A stretch of DNA of 64,000 nt from assembly GCF_015356855.1 (NCBI RefSeq), contig NZ_ARXR01000001.1:1-64000 (forward strand). Direction: 5' to 3'. The notes beneath the pieces were generated by a model that was not told the origin of the DNA, did not search any database, and saw only the letters and a list, made by a program, of their open reading frames with translations. Numbering within the stretch: the first letter of the stretch is position 1; each line of letters starts with the position of its first letter. Below, piece after piece: positions 8,173 through 16,370 of the stretch. The position numbers were made by a program, and so were the translations under genes. Origin of the DNA: Alloalcanivorax venustensis ISO4 (GTDB taxonomy: Bacteria > Pseudomonadota > Gammaproteobacteria > Pseudomonadales > Alcanivoracaceae).

Positions 8173-9201
8173 TTATCCAGCCAATACCGTTTTTGAACCC
8201 GCTCCCGGTTCTTCGCGCGCCAGCCTGGGCACCAGGAACCCCGGCAGCCGGTCCCGCAGGGCGGCGTGCAGGTCGCGGGCGCGCGCGTCCGGCACCGCGA
8301 AATGGGCGGCGCCCGCCACCGCGTCCAACTGGTGCAGGTAATAGGGCAGCACGCCGGCCTCGAACAGGGCGTCGGACAGGGACGCCAGGGCCTCGGCGTC
8401 GTCGTTGACCCCGGCCAGCAGCACCGACTGATTGAGCAGGGTGACGCCGCCGCGGCCCAGGGCGCGGCAGCGCTCCGCCAGCGCCGGACTGATCTCGCGG
8501 GGGTGGTTGGCGTGCAGCACCAGGGTGGCGCGCCAGCGTGGCGACGCCAGCAACGCCGCCAACCCCTCATCCAGGCGCTCGGGAATCACCACCGGGGTGC
8601 GGCTGTGGATCCGCAGGCGGCGCAGATGCGGCAGCGCCGCCAGGGCCTCCAGCAGCTCGCCCAGGCGCCGGTTGCTCAGCGTCAGCGGATCACCGCCGCT
8701 GAGGATCACCTCGTTGATGTCGGTGCGCCGCGCCAGCCAGTCCAGTGCCTGTTGCCAACGGCCGCCGGACAGATGCTCCTGGTACGGGAAGTGGCGGCGA
8801 AAGCAGTAGCGGCAATGCACCGCGCAGGCGCCGGTGACCACCAGCAGCGCGCGGCCATGGTATTTGTGCAGCAGGCCGGGCACCGGGGTGTGGCGGGATT
8901 CATCCAGCGGGTCGGCGTTATAGCCGGGCACCGCCTCGCGCTCGCGGCCGGTGGCGAGGATCTGCAGCAGCAGCGGGTCGTCGGGGTTGCCCGGTTCGAT
9001 CAGATCCAGGTAACGGCGCGGCACCCGCAACGGGAAGGCGCTGTCGTCGTCGGCGCCGCCGGGGATCTGGTCGGGGCGCAGCGACAGCCGCTCGCACAGC
9101 TCCCCCACCCCGGTCACCAGGTCGGCCTGCAGACGGCGCCAGTCGGGTACCTGCCAACCGTCCGCTTCCTGCGTTATCATGGCCAGCTTCTTAAATGCCA
9201 T
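8173..9201 (-). CDS. epmB: EF-P beta-lysylation protein EpmB (lysine 2,3-aminomutase family, radical SAM)
   Basis: 342-aa radical-SAM enzyme that converts (S)-alpha-lysine to (R)-beta-lysine for EF-P modification. The Fe-S/SAM motif C-x3-C-x2-C is visible as CAVHCRYC, followed by FRRHFPY. EVILSGGDPL is the GGDP-type SAM-binding stretch. LRVPRRYLDLIEPGNPDDPLL matches the KamA-type N-terminal region. The protein is the short form without the long C-terminal zinc/oligomerisation extension of true lysine aminomutases. The ATG at 9201 has GGGGAA eight bases upstream; a second ATG at 9180 is possible. It is divergent from efp with only 33 bases between the start codons. Confidence 0.93.
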   Translation of the reverse strand: MAFKKLAMITQEADGWQVPDWRRLQADLVTGVGELCERLSLRPDQIPGGADDDSAFPLRVPRRYLDLIEPGNPDDPLLLQILATGREREAVPGYNADPLDESRHTPVPGLLHKYHGRALLVVTGACAVHCRYCFRRHFPYQEHLSGGRWQQALDWLARRTDINEVILSGGDPLTLSNRRLGELLEALAALPHLRRLRIHSRTPVVIPERLDEGLAALLASPRWRATLVLHANHPREISPALAERCRALGRGGVTLLNQSVLLAGVNDDAEALASLSDALFEAGVLPYYLHQLDAVAGAAHFAVPDARARDLHAALRDRLPGFLVPRLAREEPGAGSKTVLAG

Positions 9202-9234
9202 CCGGTAATTCCCCGACACAGTGGATAGATATCT

Positions 9235-9804
9235 ATGGCCAGCTATTCTACCAGTGAATTCAAGTCCGGCTTGAAGGTTATGCTCGACGGCGACCCCTGC
9301 GCCATCATCGAGAACGAGTTCGTAAAGCCCGGCAAGGGCCAGGCCTTCAGCCGCGTAAAGCTGCGCAACCTGAAGACCGGCAAGGTGTGGGAACGCACCT
9401 TTAAATCCGGCGACAGCCTGGAAGGCGCCGACGTGCTGGATGTGCAGATGCAGTACATCTTCAGCGACGGCGAATTCTGGCACTTCATGGACACCGAGAC
9501 CTTCGAGCAGAAGCAGGCGGACGAAGCCGCGGTGGGCGACGCCAAGCAGTGGCTCAAGGAAGAGGACATGTGCGAGGTGACCCTTTACAACGGCGAGCCG
9601 CTGAACGTGAACCCGCCCAACTTCGTGGAGCTGGAGATCGTCGAGACCGATCCCGGCCTGAAGGGCGACACCGCCGGCACCGGCGGCAAGCCGGCCACCC
9701 TGAGCACCGGCGCGGTGATCCGCGTGCCCCTGTTCGTGCAGGAAGGGGAAATCGCCAAGGTGGACACCCGCACCGGCGAGTACGCGGGCCGTATCAAAAA
9801 CTAG
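9235..9804 (+). CDS. efp: Translation elongation factor P
   Basis: 189-aa EF-P that relieves ribosome stalling at polyproline. It has three beta-barrel domains: a KOW-like N-terminal domain with the loop KPGKGQA, an OB domain and a C-terminal OB domain. Lys34 in PGKGQ is the residue that EpmA/EpmB modify with beta-lysine; it is present here, and both modifying enzymes flank the gene. Length and sequence are canonical throughout. The stop codon touches the first possible start codon of epmA, so efp and epmA are very likely co-transcribed. Confidence 0.98.
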   Translation: MASYSTSEFKSGLKVMLDGDPCAIIENEFVKPGKGQAFSRVKLRNLKTGKVWERTFKSGDSLEGADVLDVQMQYIFSDGEFWHFMDTETFEQKQADEAAVGDAKQWLKEEDMCEVTLYNGEPLNVNPPNFVELEIVETDPGLKGDTAGTGGKPATLSTGAVIRVPLFVQEGEIAKVDTRTGEYAGRIKN

Positions 9805-9806
9805 TG

Positions 9807-10742
9807 GTGACCGACTGGCGGCCCACCGCCTCCCTGGAGGCCATCAAAGCGCGCGCCGGGCTGCTGAGCACGGTGCGCGCTTTTTTTGCCGCCCGGGGCG
9901 TGCTGGAAGTGGACACCCCGCAACTGGCGCGCCACGGGGTCAGCGACCCCCATATTCAGTGCATTCCGGTGCCCGGCCACGGCTATCTGCAGAGCTCGCC
10001 GGAATATCATATGAAGCGGCTGCTGGCCGCCGGCAGCGGGCCGATCTATCAGATCTGCAAAGCCTACCGGGACGGCGAAGCCGGCGCCCGGCACAACCCC
10101 GAGTTCACCATGCTGGAATGGTACCGGCCGGGTTTTGATCTGAGCGCTCTGATCAACGAGTGCCTGACCCTGTTCGGCGAACTGTTCCCCGGCGCGCCGT
10201 CGCGGACTTATCGGTTCCGCGACCTGTTCGCCGACGTCACTGGGCTGGACCCGCTGACCACTTCGGACAGCGACCTGATTCAGCGCGCCGAACAACACGG
10301 CGCTCCCGAAGACCTGGATAAAGCCGCCGCGGTGGATTACCTGATGGCCACCACGGTGGAAGCCGCCCTGCCCGCCGAACAGCTCTCGGTAGTCACCGAC
10401 TTCCCAAGCTGGGCCGCCGCCCTGGCCCAAACCCGCACGGACACCGACGGCACCGAAGTGGCCTTACGGTTCGAGATTTATTACCGGGGCCTGGAGCTGG
10501 CCAACGGCTACCAGGAACTGACCGACGCCGACGAGCAGCGCCGAAGGTTTGAGCGGGATAGCCGGCTGCGAGGGGAGTACGGCCTGAATGTTATGGACGC
10601 CGACCCTTACCTCCTCGACGCCATGCACCATGGTTTGCCCGCCTGCAGCGGCGTGGCCATGGGTGTGGAGCGGCTGTTGATGGCCCAACGAAACAGCAAT
10701 CGCATCGACGAGGTGCTGACCTTTCCCGGCGACCGGGCCTGA
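9807..10742 (+). CDS. epmA: EF-P--(R)-beta-lysine ligase EpmA (PoxA/GenX)
   Basis: 311-aa class II lysyl-tRNA-synthetase-like enzyme without an anticodon-binding domain. It activates beta-lysine and attaches it to EF-P Lys34. Visible class II marks are RHNPEFTMLEWYRPG (motif 2 region) and GVAMGVERLLM (motif 3), with ANGYQELTDADEQ between them. Two adjacent GTG codons (9804 and 9807) can start the protein; 9804 overlaps the efp stop. I chose 9807, and the difference is one residue. The frame remains open further upstream but only inside efp. Immediate coupling to efp fits its function. Confidence 0.93.
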   Translation: MTDWRPTASLEAIKARAGLLSTVRAFFAARGVLEVDTPQLARHGVSDPHIQCIPVPGHGYLQSSPEYHMKRLLAAGSGPIYQICKAYRDGEAGARHNPEFTMLEWYRPGFDLSALINECLTLFGELFPGAPSRTYRFRDLFADVTGLDPLTTSDSDLIQRAEQHGAPEDLDKAAAVDYLMATTVEAALPAEQLSVVTDFPSWAAALAQTRTDTDGTEVALRFEIYYRGLELANGYQELTDADEQRRRFERDSRLRGEYGLNVMDADPYLLDAMHHGLPACSGVAMGVERLLMAQRNSNRIDEVLTFPGDRA

Positions 10743-10776
10743 AGGTGGGCACTAACAGCGTCTCTGGGATCCTGCC

Positions 10777-10795
10777 GGGAGCTTCGCTCCCTTTC
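10777..10795 (+). terminator. Hairpin after epmA
   Basis: A compact stem GGGAGC-TTC-GCTCCC followed by TTTC lies 35 bases after the epmA stop and runs into a REP element. It could end the efp-epmA transcript. The T run is short, so it may simply be part of the repeat unit. Confidence 0.45.
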
Positions 10796-10820
10796 GCGGG
10801 CTGGGCCCGCTCCTACCAGG
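10791..10820 (-). repeat. REP element (single copy)
   Basis: Read on the minus strand, the core TAGGAGCGGGCCCAGCCCGC differs at only a few positions from the two REP copies at 36.3-36.5 kb, and both share the CGCGAAAG end. It ends two bases before the stop codon of the alpha/beta hydrolase, between two convergent genes. It forms the imperfect palindrome GCGGGCTGGGCCCGC typical of REP hairpins. Confidence 0.78.
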
Positions 10821-10821
10821 G

Positions 10822-11736
10822 CTAGGCGGCGGCTTTTGCGGTGCGGCCGGCGCGGGCGCAGTTCTCGGCGACCAGCTCGATCAGGCGCGGCTGCACCGAC
10901 GGCGGGAAGTCGTGGCCCATGCCGTCGATGATGGCGAGCCGGGCGCCGGGCATGGCGCGGGCCGAGGCGCGGCCGCCGGCGGGCCGGATCAGCGGATCGC
11001 TGCCGCCGTGAATCACCTGGGCGGGGCAGCGCACTTTTTTCAGGCGCTTACTGAGGTTGCCGGTGGCCATGATCGCCATGAACTGGTTGCGGATACCGCG
11101 CGGGTTCAGGCCCCGCTCCCAGCTGCGCTGGAACATCTCGGTGAGTTCTTCGCGGCCCTGGTCCAGGGTGCCGCCCAGCTTGGCCATCATCCCCAGGCCG
11201 AACGCCACATAGTCTTCCACGGTTTCAATCTTCACCCGCGGCGCCACCAGGGTTTTCAGCGCCGCCGGTTTCGGCGGCGGCAGGAAGGGGCTGTTGGTGC
11301 TGGACATGATCGAGGTGACGCTGAGCACCCGCTCCGGATGGGTGGCGGCGGCCAGTTGCGCGACCATGCCGCCCATGGAGGCGCCCACCAGATGGGCGCG
11401 CTCGATACCCAGGGCGTCCAGCAGCCCCATGGTGTCGGCGACCAGATCGTCCAGGGTGTAGGGGGCGTGGACTTTGAGGCCGACCATGTAGCGCAGCATC
11501 GCCGTCATCGGGCCGTACTTGAACGGCTCGCGGATGGCGGTGGATTTACCGGCGTCACGGTTGTCAAAGGCGATCACCCGGTAACCCCGGTTGGCCATGG
11601 CGTCGAGCAGACCTTCCGGCCAGAACACCAGCTGCGCGGAGAGACCCATGATAAAGACCAGCGGTTCGCCGTCCTCGGGCCCACGGGTTTCGTAGAAGAG
11701 ATCGACGCCGTTGCTGCGCACCGTGCCTGTGGCCAT
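10822..11736 (-). CDS. Alpha/beta hydrolase
   Basis: About 304-aa alpha/beta-hydrolase-fold enzyme, substrate unknown. The nucleophile elbow GASMGG (Ser about residue 120) is present. The acid is probably the Asp in GGSDPLI and the base the His in GMGHDFP. The oxyanion region is FIMGLSAQLVFWPEG, and FDNRDAGKS follows as in the esterase/epoxide-hydrolase-like group. I prefer the ATG at 11736, with AGGTGA seven bases upstream; an in-frame GTG at 11745 would add three residues. It stands alone downstream of the thiolase terminator, with a REP element after its stop. Confidence 0.86.
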   Translation of the reverse strand: MATGTVRSNGVDLFYETRGPEDGEPLVFIMGLSAQLVFWPEGLLDAMANRGYRVIAFDNRDAGKSTAIREPFKYGPMTAMLRYMVGLKVHAPYTLDDLVADTMGLLDALGIERAHLVGASMGGMVAQLAAATHPERVLSVTSIMSSTNSPFLPPPKPAALKTLVAPRVKIETVEDYVAFGLGMMAKLGGTLDQGREELTEMFQRSWERGLNPRGIRNQFMAIMATGNLSKRLKKVRCPAQVIHGGSDPLIRPAGGRASARAMPGARLAIIDGMGHDFPPSVQPRLIELVAENCARAGRTAKAAA

Positions 11737-11785
11737 GCCTGTCACCTGTGTTGGGGGATTTTCGGGTTATCCGCTCAACATAGAA

Positions 11786-11821
11786 AAGCCCGGCGCCAAC
11801 CACAAGCGCCGGGCTTCTTTT
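11786..11821 (-). terminator. Rho-independent terminator of the thiolase gene
   Basis: An 11-bp perfect stem AAGCCCGGCGC / GCGCCGGGCTT with a 9-base loop is followed on the minus strand by TTTTCTA. On the plus strand TTCTTTTGG follows, so it may act in both directions. It lies 43 bases after the thiolase stop codon. Confidence 0.82.
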
Positions 11822-11858
11822 GGCCCGCACGGCCCGGCGAAGGGCCGTTGGAACGGCG

Positions 11859-13025
11859 TTAGAGCACTTCGATGATGGTGGCGTTGGCGGTGCCGAGACC
11901 TTCGCAGATCGCCAGCAGACCGTAGCGGCCACCGCGCCGTTTCAGCTCGTACACCAGCGTGCCCATCAGCTTGGCGCCGGTGGCGCCCAGCGGGTGGCCC
12001 AGCGCCTGGGCGCCGCCGTTGACGTTCAGCTTGTCGTAGTCGGCGCCGAGGGCGTTCATCCATGCCAGCGGCACGGAGCCGAACGCTTCGTTGACCTCAT
12101 ACAGATCGATGTCCGCCAGGGTCATGCCGGCCCGCTTGAGCACCTTTTCGGTGGCCGGGATCGGACCTTCCAGCACCATGGTGGGGTCGGAGCCGACCAC
12201 CGCCATGGCGTGGATGCGCGCCAGCGGCTTGAGACCGAATTCCTTCACCGCCTGCTCGCTGGCCACCAGCACCGCCGAGGCGCCGTCGGTGATCTGGCTG
12301 GCGTTGGCGGCGCTGATGATGCCGTTCTCCGCCAGCGGCTGCAGCCCGCGGATGGAATCCAGGTCGGCGTCCCAGCGAATGCCTTCGTCCACATCGTGCA
12401 GGGTCTCCCCGCCGTCATCCAGGTTCACGTTCACCGGCAGAATTTCCTGCTTGAAGCGGCCGGCCTCGGTGGCGGCGGCGGCGCGGCGGTGGGAGTCGTA
12501 GGCGAACCGGTCCAGGTCGTCCTTGCTGACGCCGTACTTCTTGGCCATGCGCTCGGCGCCCACGAACTGGCTGAAGTTCTCGCCCGGGTAGCGGCGGCTG
12601 ATTTCGCCGGTGAACGGATTGCCCAGCTCCTTGGCCACGGTGACCGGGGAGCCGATCGGCACCTGGCTCATGGATTCCACGCCACCGGCGATCACCAGGT
12701 CCTGGGTGCCGCTCATCACCGCCTGGGCGGCGAAATGAATGGCCTGCTGGGAGGAACCGCACTGCCGGTCGATGGACACGCCGGGCACCGATTCCGGCAA
12801 CCGTGAACTGAGCACGGAGGTGCGCGCGATATTGAAGGTCTGCGGCCCGATCTGGCTGACGCAGCCGTAGATCACGTCGTCCACCCGGTCCGGGGCGACA
12901 CCGGTGCGCTCCAATACCGCATCAATCACTTTACCGCCCAGATCCGCCGGGTGAACCCGGCTGAGCCGGCCGTTGCGGCGGCCGCCGGCGGTGCGTACCG
13001 CTTCTACGATGTATGCCGTGGTCAC
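11859..13025 (-). CDS. Acetyl-CoA acetyltransferase (thiolase family)
   Basis: 388-aa thiolase, cleaving or condensing acyl-CoA thioesters. The nucleophile is Cys89 in [11 protein letters not shown]. The C-terminal catalytic parts are [14 protein letters not shown] (His) and CEGLGTANA (Cys). The last motif is the CEG-type seen in many single-gene thiolases, in place of CxGxGxG. It could act in fatty-acid degradation or acetoacetyl-CoA formation. No 3-hydroxyacyl-CoA dehydrogenase partner lies beside it, so the pathway is open. It has its own terminator. Confidence 0.92.
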   Translation of the reverse strand: MTTAYIVEAVRTAGGRRNGRLSRVHPADLGGKVIDAVLERTGVAPDRVDDVIYGCVSQIGPQTFNIARTSVLSSRLPESVPGVSIDRQCGSSQQAIHFAAQAVMSGTQDLVIAGGVESMSQVPIGSPVTVAKELGNPFTGEISRRYPGENFSQFVGAERMAKKYGVSKDDLDRFAYDSHRRAAAATEAGRFKQEILPVNVNLDDGGETLHDVDEGIRWDADLDSIRGLQPLAENGIISAANASQITDGASAVLVASEQAVKEFGLKPLARIHAMAVVGSDPTMVLEGPIPATEKVLKRAGMTLADIDLYEVNEAFGSVPLAWMNALGADYDKLNVNGGAQALGHPLGATGAKLMGTLVYELKRRGGRYGLLAICEGLGTANATIIEVL

Positions 13026-13157
13026 GATGAGTTCCTCGCCTGAATTCGAAAGAACCCCAAGACTACGCCCGGCCCGCCGCCGCGCTCAATGACCATAATG
13101 AACCCCGGTCCTGACCCGAACGAACCCGGCAACGGCCGCCACGGCCGGCGGCGGCGC

Positions 13158-13835
13158 TTACAGGGTGACCATCCTGACCTGATACAACACCGGGCCGGTG
13201 GGTTGACCGGTGGGTGAGCCGCCCGCCGGTTCCAGGCTCACGGCCAGGGTGCGCGAACGGCGCAGCACCTGGAGATGTTCCTCGGTCAAGGCCGCGGCCT
13301 GCTCCTCGTCGGCGGTCGGTAACAGCCCCATGGAGATGGCGGCCCCGGAACGGGGCAACAACCACAGCTCGAACGCCTTGCCGTCGGCGGGGGCGTCCAC
13401 CTGCACGCCCTGCGCGGACAGGTAACGCCGGCCGTCCTCGCTGCGGGCCTCCAGCACCCACAGGGGTTCCGCCTGGCTGTTCTGGATCACCCCGACGAAA
13501 CGTTGCGGTGCCGGCGCCGCCGGCCAGAACAGCATCACCGCGATCACCAGGGAGGCGGCCAACAGGCCCCCCACCGGCCACCACAGGTTCCGGGCGCCGC
13601 TACCCGGACGATCAATGCGGCCACGCACTTTGCGCCATACCACCGCCGGTGGGCGGCGCTCGGGAATGGCGCCGTTGAGCGCCTGGAAGCGGCGCTCCCA
13701 ATACCACACCTGACGCCGCACCCGTGGCGACTCCAGCATCCAGGTTTCGAAACGGCGGCGGGCGGCGCCGGTCAGGGTGCCCAGCACATACTCCGCGGCA
13801 AGGGCGTGATTACGTTCGTGCCGATCCGCTTTCAT
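13158..13835 (-). CDS. Anti-sigma factor, RskA-like
   Basis: 225-aa single-pass membrane protein encoded directly after the ECF sigma gene with an ATGA overlap, which sets the ATG at 13835 (a GTG at 13847 is an alternative). The N-terminal part (HALAAEYVLGTLTGAARRRFETWM) is the short helical anti-sigma domain typical of the RskA/ChrR class. A membrane segment follows (about residues 84-105). The periplasmic C-terminal domain contains FELWLLPRSGAAISMGLLP, the recognisable core of RskA-type domains. No zinc-binding His-Cys motif is visible. It should hold the sigma factor until a membrane or periplasmic signal arrives. Confidence 0.88.
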   Translation of the reverse strand: MKADRHERNHALAAEYVLGTLTGAARRRFETWMLESPRVRRQVWYWERRFQALNGAIPERRPPAVVWRKVRGRIDRPGSGARNLWWPVGGLLAASLVIAVMLFWPAAPAPQRFVGVIQNSQAEPLWVLEARSEDGRRYLSAQGVQVDAPADGKAFELWLLPRSGAAISMGLLPTADEEQAAALTEEHLQVLRRSRTLAVSLEPAGGSPTGQPTGPVLYQVRMVTL

Positions 13836-14377
13836 CGTTCCAGACACCGGCGCATGAAATCCAGACCGCGACGGACCCAGCTTTTCACTGTGCCCAGCGG
13901 CCGCCCCAGGGTGCGCGCCATCTGCCCATGGGTAAGACCGTGAAAGTAAGCCAGCTGAATGCTGGCGCGATGCTCATCACTAAGCTCACGGAGACAACGG
14001 TCGAGAATTTTTTCGTCCGCGCTTGCCAGCGCCGCCTGCTGGGGCTCCATGGCTCCGCTGCGTAACTGATTTTTCAGGTCGTCCACATCCTGATGACCGC
14101 GCCGCTGGCGCAGCACATCCATGCAGGCGTAACGGCCGATGGAAATTATCCAGGTGAGCGGTGAACCGCGTTCAGGATGGTACTCACCGGCGTGGTGCCA
14201 AACTTTTATGTAGATTTCCTGTAACACGTCCTCGGCCTCGTGCCGATTCCCCAGCATTCGCAGACAAAGGCCGTATAAACGCGGCGAAGTCGCGCTATAC
14301 AACCTTTCGAACGAAGCCAGGTCTCCTCTGGAAGTCTGCGCCATTAGTTGCACCATATCCGAAAACTTTTCACTCAT
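13832..14377 (-). CDS. ECF-type RNA polymerase sigma factor
   Basis: 181-aa group 4 sigma factor. Region 2 is seen in LYGLCLRMLGNRHEAEDVLQEIYIKVW (about residues 34-60), including the DVLQE core. Region 4 is seen in IQLAYFHGLTHGQMARTLGRPLGTVKSWVRRG, the helix-turn-helix that reads the -35 box. It pairs with the overlapping anti-sigma gene. The divergent DUF4331 operon starts 188 bases away and is the obvious candidate target, but I could not identify a convincing ECF promoter pair in that gap. Confidence 0.94.
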   Translation of the reverse strand: MSEKFSDMVQLMAQTSRGDLASFERLYSATSPRLYGLCLRMLGNRHEAEDVLQEIYIKVWHHAGEYHPERGSPLTWIISIGRYACMDVLRQRRGHQDVDDLKNQLRSGAMEPQQAALASADEKILDRCLRELSDEHRASIQLAYFHGLTHGQMARTLGRPLGTVKSWVRRGLDFMRRCLER

Positions 14378-14565
14378 GGCGCGTCCCGCTCCTTTGTCTA
14401 CACGCCGCGCTCACGGGGAAGGGTGGAATTTCCAGTGTTACCCGCTCCCCTCTGATACGCGCTCCGCCGCCGAATGGATGCAATAAAAAGTTAATTTTTT
14501 ACCGCATCCAAACGATCACCCAACTCGTATTACAACGTGATCGCTACCGAAAACTGGAGAAAAAA

Positions 14566-16116
14566 ATGCAACATCTGCTTGCCAAATCACCACTCGCCAT
14601 CGCGGTGGCCTCACTGGTTCTGGCCGCGCCCTCGGTGCTCGCGTCAAGCCACCGTGAAGCCCCGTTCATCACCGGCAGTCCGAAGGTCGACGGCACGGAC
14701 TTCTATATGTTCCGCAGCTATGAACCCACCCGCTCGGACTTTGTAACCCTCATCGCCAACTACCAGCCGCTGCAAGATGCCTACGGCGGTCCGAACTATT
14801 TTCTTCTCGACGAAAACGCCGTTTATGAAATTCATATCGATAACGACGGCGACGCTATCGAGGATCTGACATTCCAGTTCCAGTTCAACAACGAATACAA
14901 GAACCTTGCCGTGCCCGCCGGCGCGGATGGCGACACCCCGGTGCCGCTGAGCAATATCGGCCCGATCTCCGCGGGCGACACCAATGCGCTCAACGTCACG
15001 CAGACCTATACGGTGAAGCTGATTACCGGCGACCGCCGCAGCGGCCAGTCGCAAGCCATCACCAATGCGAGCAGCAGCTCTGAAACCTTCATCAAGCCGA
15101 TGGACAACATCGGCAACAAGTCGATTCCCGATTACCCCGCCTACGCCAGCGACGCGATTTACCCGATCGCCATTCCCGGTTGCGATAACGACGGCAGAGT
15201 GTTCGTCGGTCAGCGCAAGGAAGGCTTCGTGGTCAATCTGGGCGAAGTCTTCGACCTGGTTAATACCAATCCGGTCGGCCCCCGTGACGGCGAACGCAAC
15301 ATCATCGGCGACAAGAACATCACCAGTCTTGCGCTGGAAGTACCTAAAAGCTGCCTGACCGCCGGTGATAGCGCCGTGATCGGTGGCTGGACCACCGCCA
15401 GCGTGCCGCAGGCGCGGGTCATCAACCCGGCCCCGCAGGGCTCCGCGGTGACCGGTTCCGCCGGCGCCAAACCGGCCAGCGTGGAAGGCGGCGCCTTCAC
15501 CCAGGTCTCCCGTCTCGGCTCACCGCTGGTCAACGAAGTGGTGATCGGCCTGCCGGACAAGGACCGCTTCAACGCCAGTGAACCCAAGGACGATGGCCAA
15601 TTCGCGCAATACGTTACGAATCCGAGCCTGCCTGTGCTGCTGAATGCTCTGTTCGGCGACGCTGCGCTGCCACCGGAAACGCCGCGTAACGATCTGGTCA
15701 CCGCCTTCCTGACCGGCTTCCCGGGTGTGAACCAGCTGCCCACCGTGACCCCCAGCGAAATGCTGCGGCTTAATACTGACATCGAGCCGACGGTTCCCGC
15801 CGATCAGAACGATCTCGGCGTAGTCGGTGGCGACCTCGCCGGATTCCCGAACGGTCGCCGTCCCTATGACGACGTGGTGGATATCGCGTTGAACGCGGCG
15901 ATGGGCAAGCTCTGTGGCCAGTTAGACGCCGGCAACTGCGGCACCCAGTCCACGCCTCAGAACGGTGACAACTTCTACACCGACGGCACACGGGCCGCCG
16001 GCGCCACCGCCGCCACCTCGGTGATCAGCGGTGAAATCGACAACGATGACACCTATCTGGCCGAGTTCCCGTACCTGGCGAATCCGATCCCGGGCTCTCC
16101 GAACGAAGCTCGATAA
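14566..16116 (+). CDS. DUF4331 family exported protein
   Basis: 516-aa exported protein of the DUF4331 family, whose biochemical role is unknown. A signal peptide covers about residues 1-25 (cleavage after VLA). The mature protein starts SSHREAPFITGSPKVDGTDFYMF, the hallmark start of the family. The middle and C-terminal parts contain RLGSPLVNEVVIGLPDKDRFN and NGRRPYDDVVDIAL, also typical. The ATG at 14566 has GGAGAA upstream. It is the first gene of a four-gene operon with a small lipoprotein, a TPR protein and a HupE/UreJ-like permease, and is divergent from the sigma/anti-sigma pair. The grouping suggests an envelope or metal-related response. Confidence 0.9.
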   Translation: MQHLLAKSPLAIAVASLVLAAPSVLASSHREAPFITGSPKVDGTDFYMFRSYEPTRSDFVTLIANYQPLQDAYGGPNYFLLDENAVYEIHIDNDGDAIEDLTFQFQFNNEYKNLAVPAGADGDTPVPLSNIGPISAGDTNALNVTQTYTVKLITGDRRSGQSQAITNASSSSETFIKPMDNIGNKSIPDYPAYASDAIYPIAIPGCDNDGRVFVGQRKEGFVVNLGEVFDLVNTNPVGPRDGERNIIGDKNITSLALEVPKSCLTAGDSAVIGGWTTASVPQARVINPAPQGSAVTGSAGAKPASVEGGAFTQVSRLGSPLVNEVVIGLPDKDRFNASEPKDDGQFAQYVTNPSLPVLLNALFGDAALPPETPRNDLVTAFLTGFPGVNQLPTVTPSEMLRLNTDIEPTVPADQNDLGVVGGDLAGFPNGRRPYDDVVDIALNAAMGKLCGQLDAGNCGTQSTPQNGDNFYTDGTRAAGATAATSVISGEIDNDDTYLAEFPYLANPIPGSPNEAR

Positions 16117-16130
16117 ACAGGAGCGATCCG

Positions 16131-16370
16131 ATGAGATTGATTAAACAGGGTGCGTTACTGGCGGGTCTGATTGTCGGTCTCGCCGCCTGCGGCGGCGACA
16201 GCGACAACGACCCGGTGGTCAACAACAACACCAACTTCACGGCCTTCGTGAAGGGGCTGCTGGACGACGACCCCAACGGCGAGCCGGCCAACATCAACAA
16301 TCGAAACTTCCGTTTCACCAACCAGGAAGACCCGGATGCCTATGACGACGTCCTGTCGAGCAACAACTAA
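16131..16370 (+). CDS. Small lipoprotein of the DUF4331 operon
   Basis: 79-aa secreted lipoprotein: a basic start (MRLIKQG), a hydrophobic stretch and the lipobox LAAC at about residues 17-20. After the Cys the residues GGDSDND favour outer-membrane retention. The mature part is short, acidic and Asn-rich, with no recognised domain. AGGAG stands eight bases before the ATG. It begins 14 bases after the DUF4331 stop, and its last 35 bases overlap the next gene. A small partner of the DUF4331 protein is a reasonable guess. Confidence 0.85.
   Translation: MRLIKQGALLAGLIVGLAACGGDSDNDPVVNNNTNFTAFVKGLLDDDPNGEPANINNRNFRFTNQEDPDAYDDVLSSNN

Noticed and set aside
14378-14565. ECF-type promoter before the DUF4331 operon (GGAATT at 14425 with TGATAC at 14453)
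   Set aside because: The spacing is several bases too long for an ECF promoter; it would need start-site mapping to claim.
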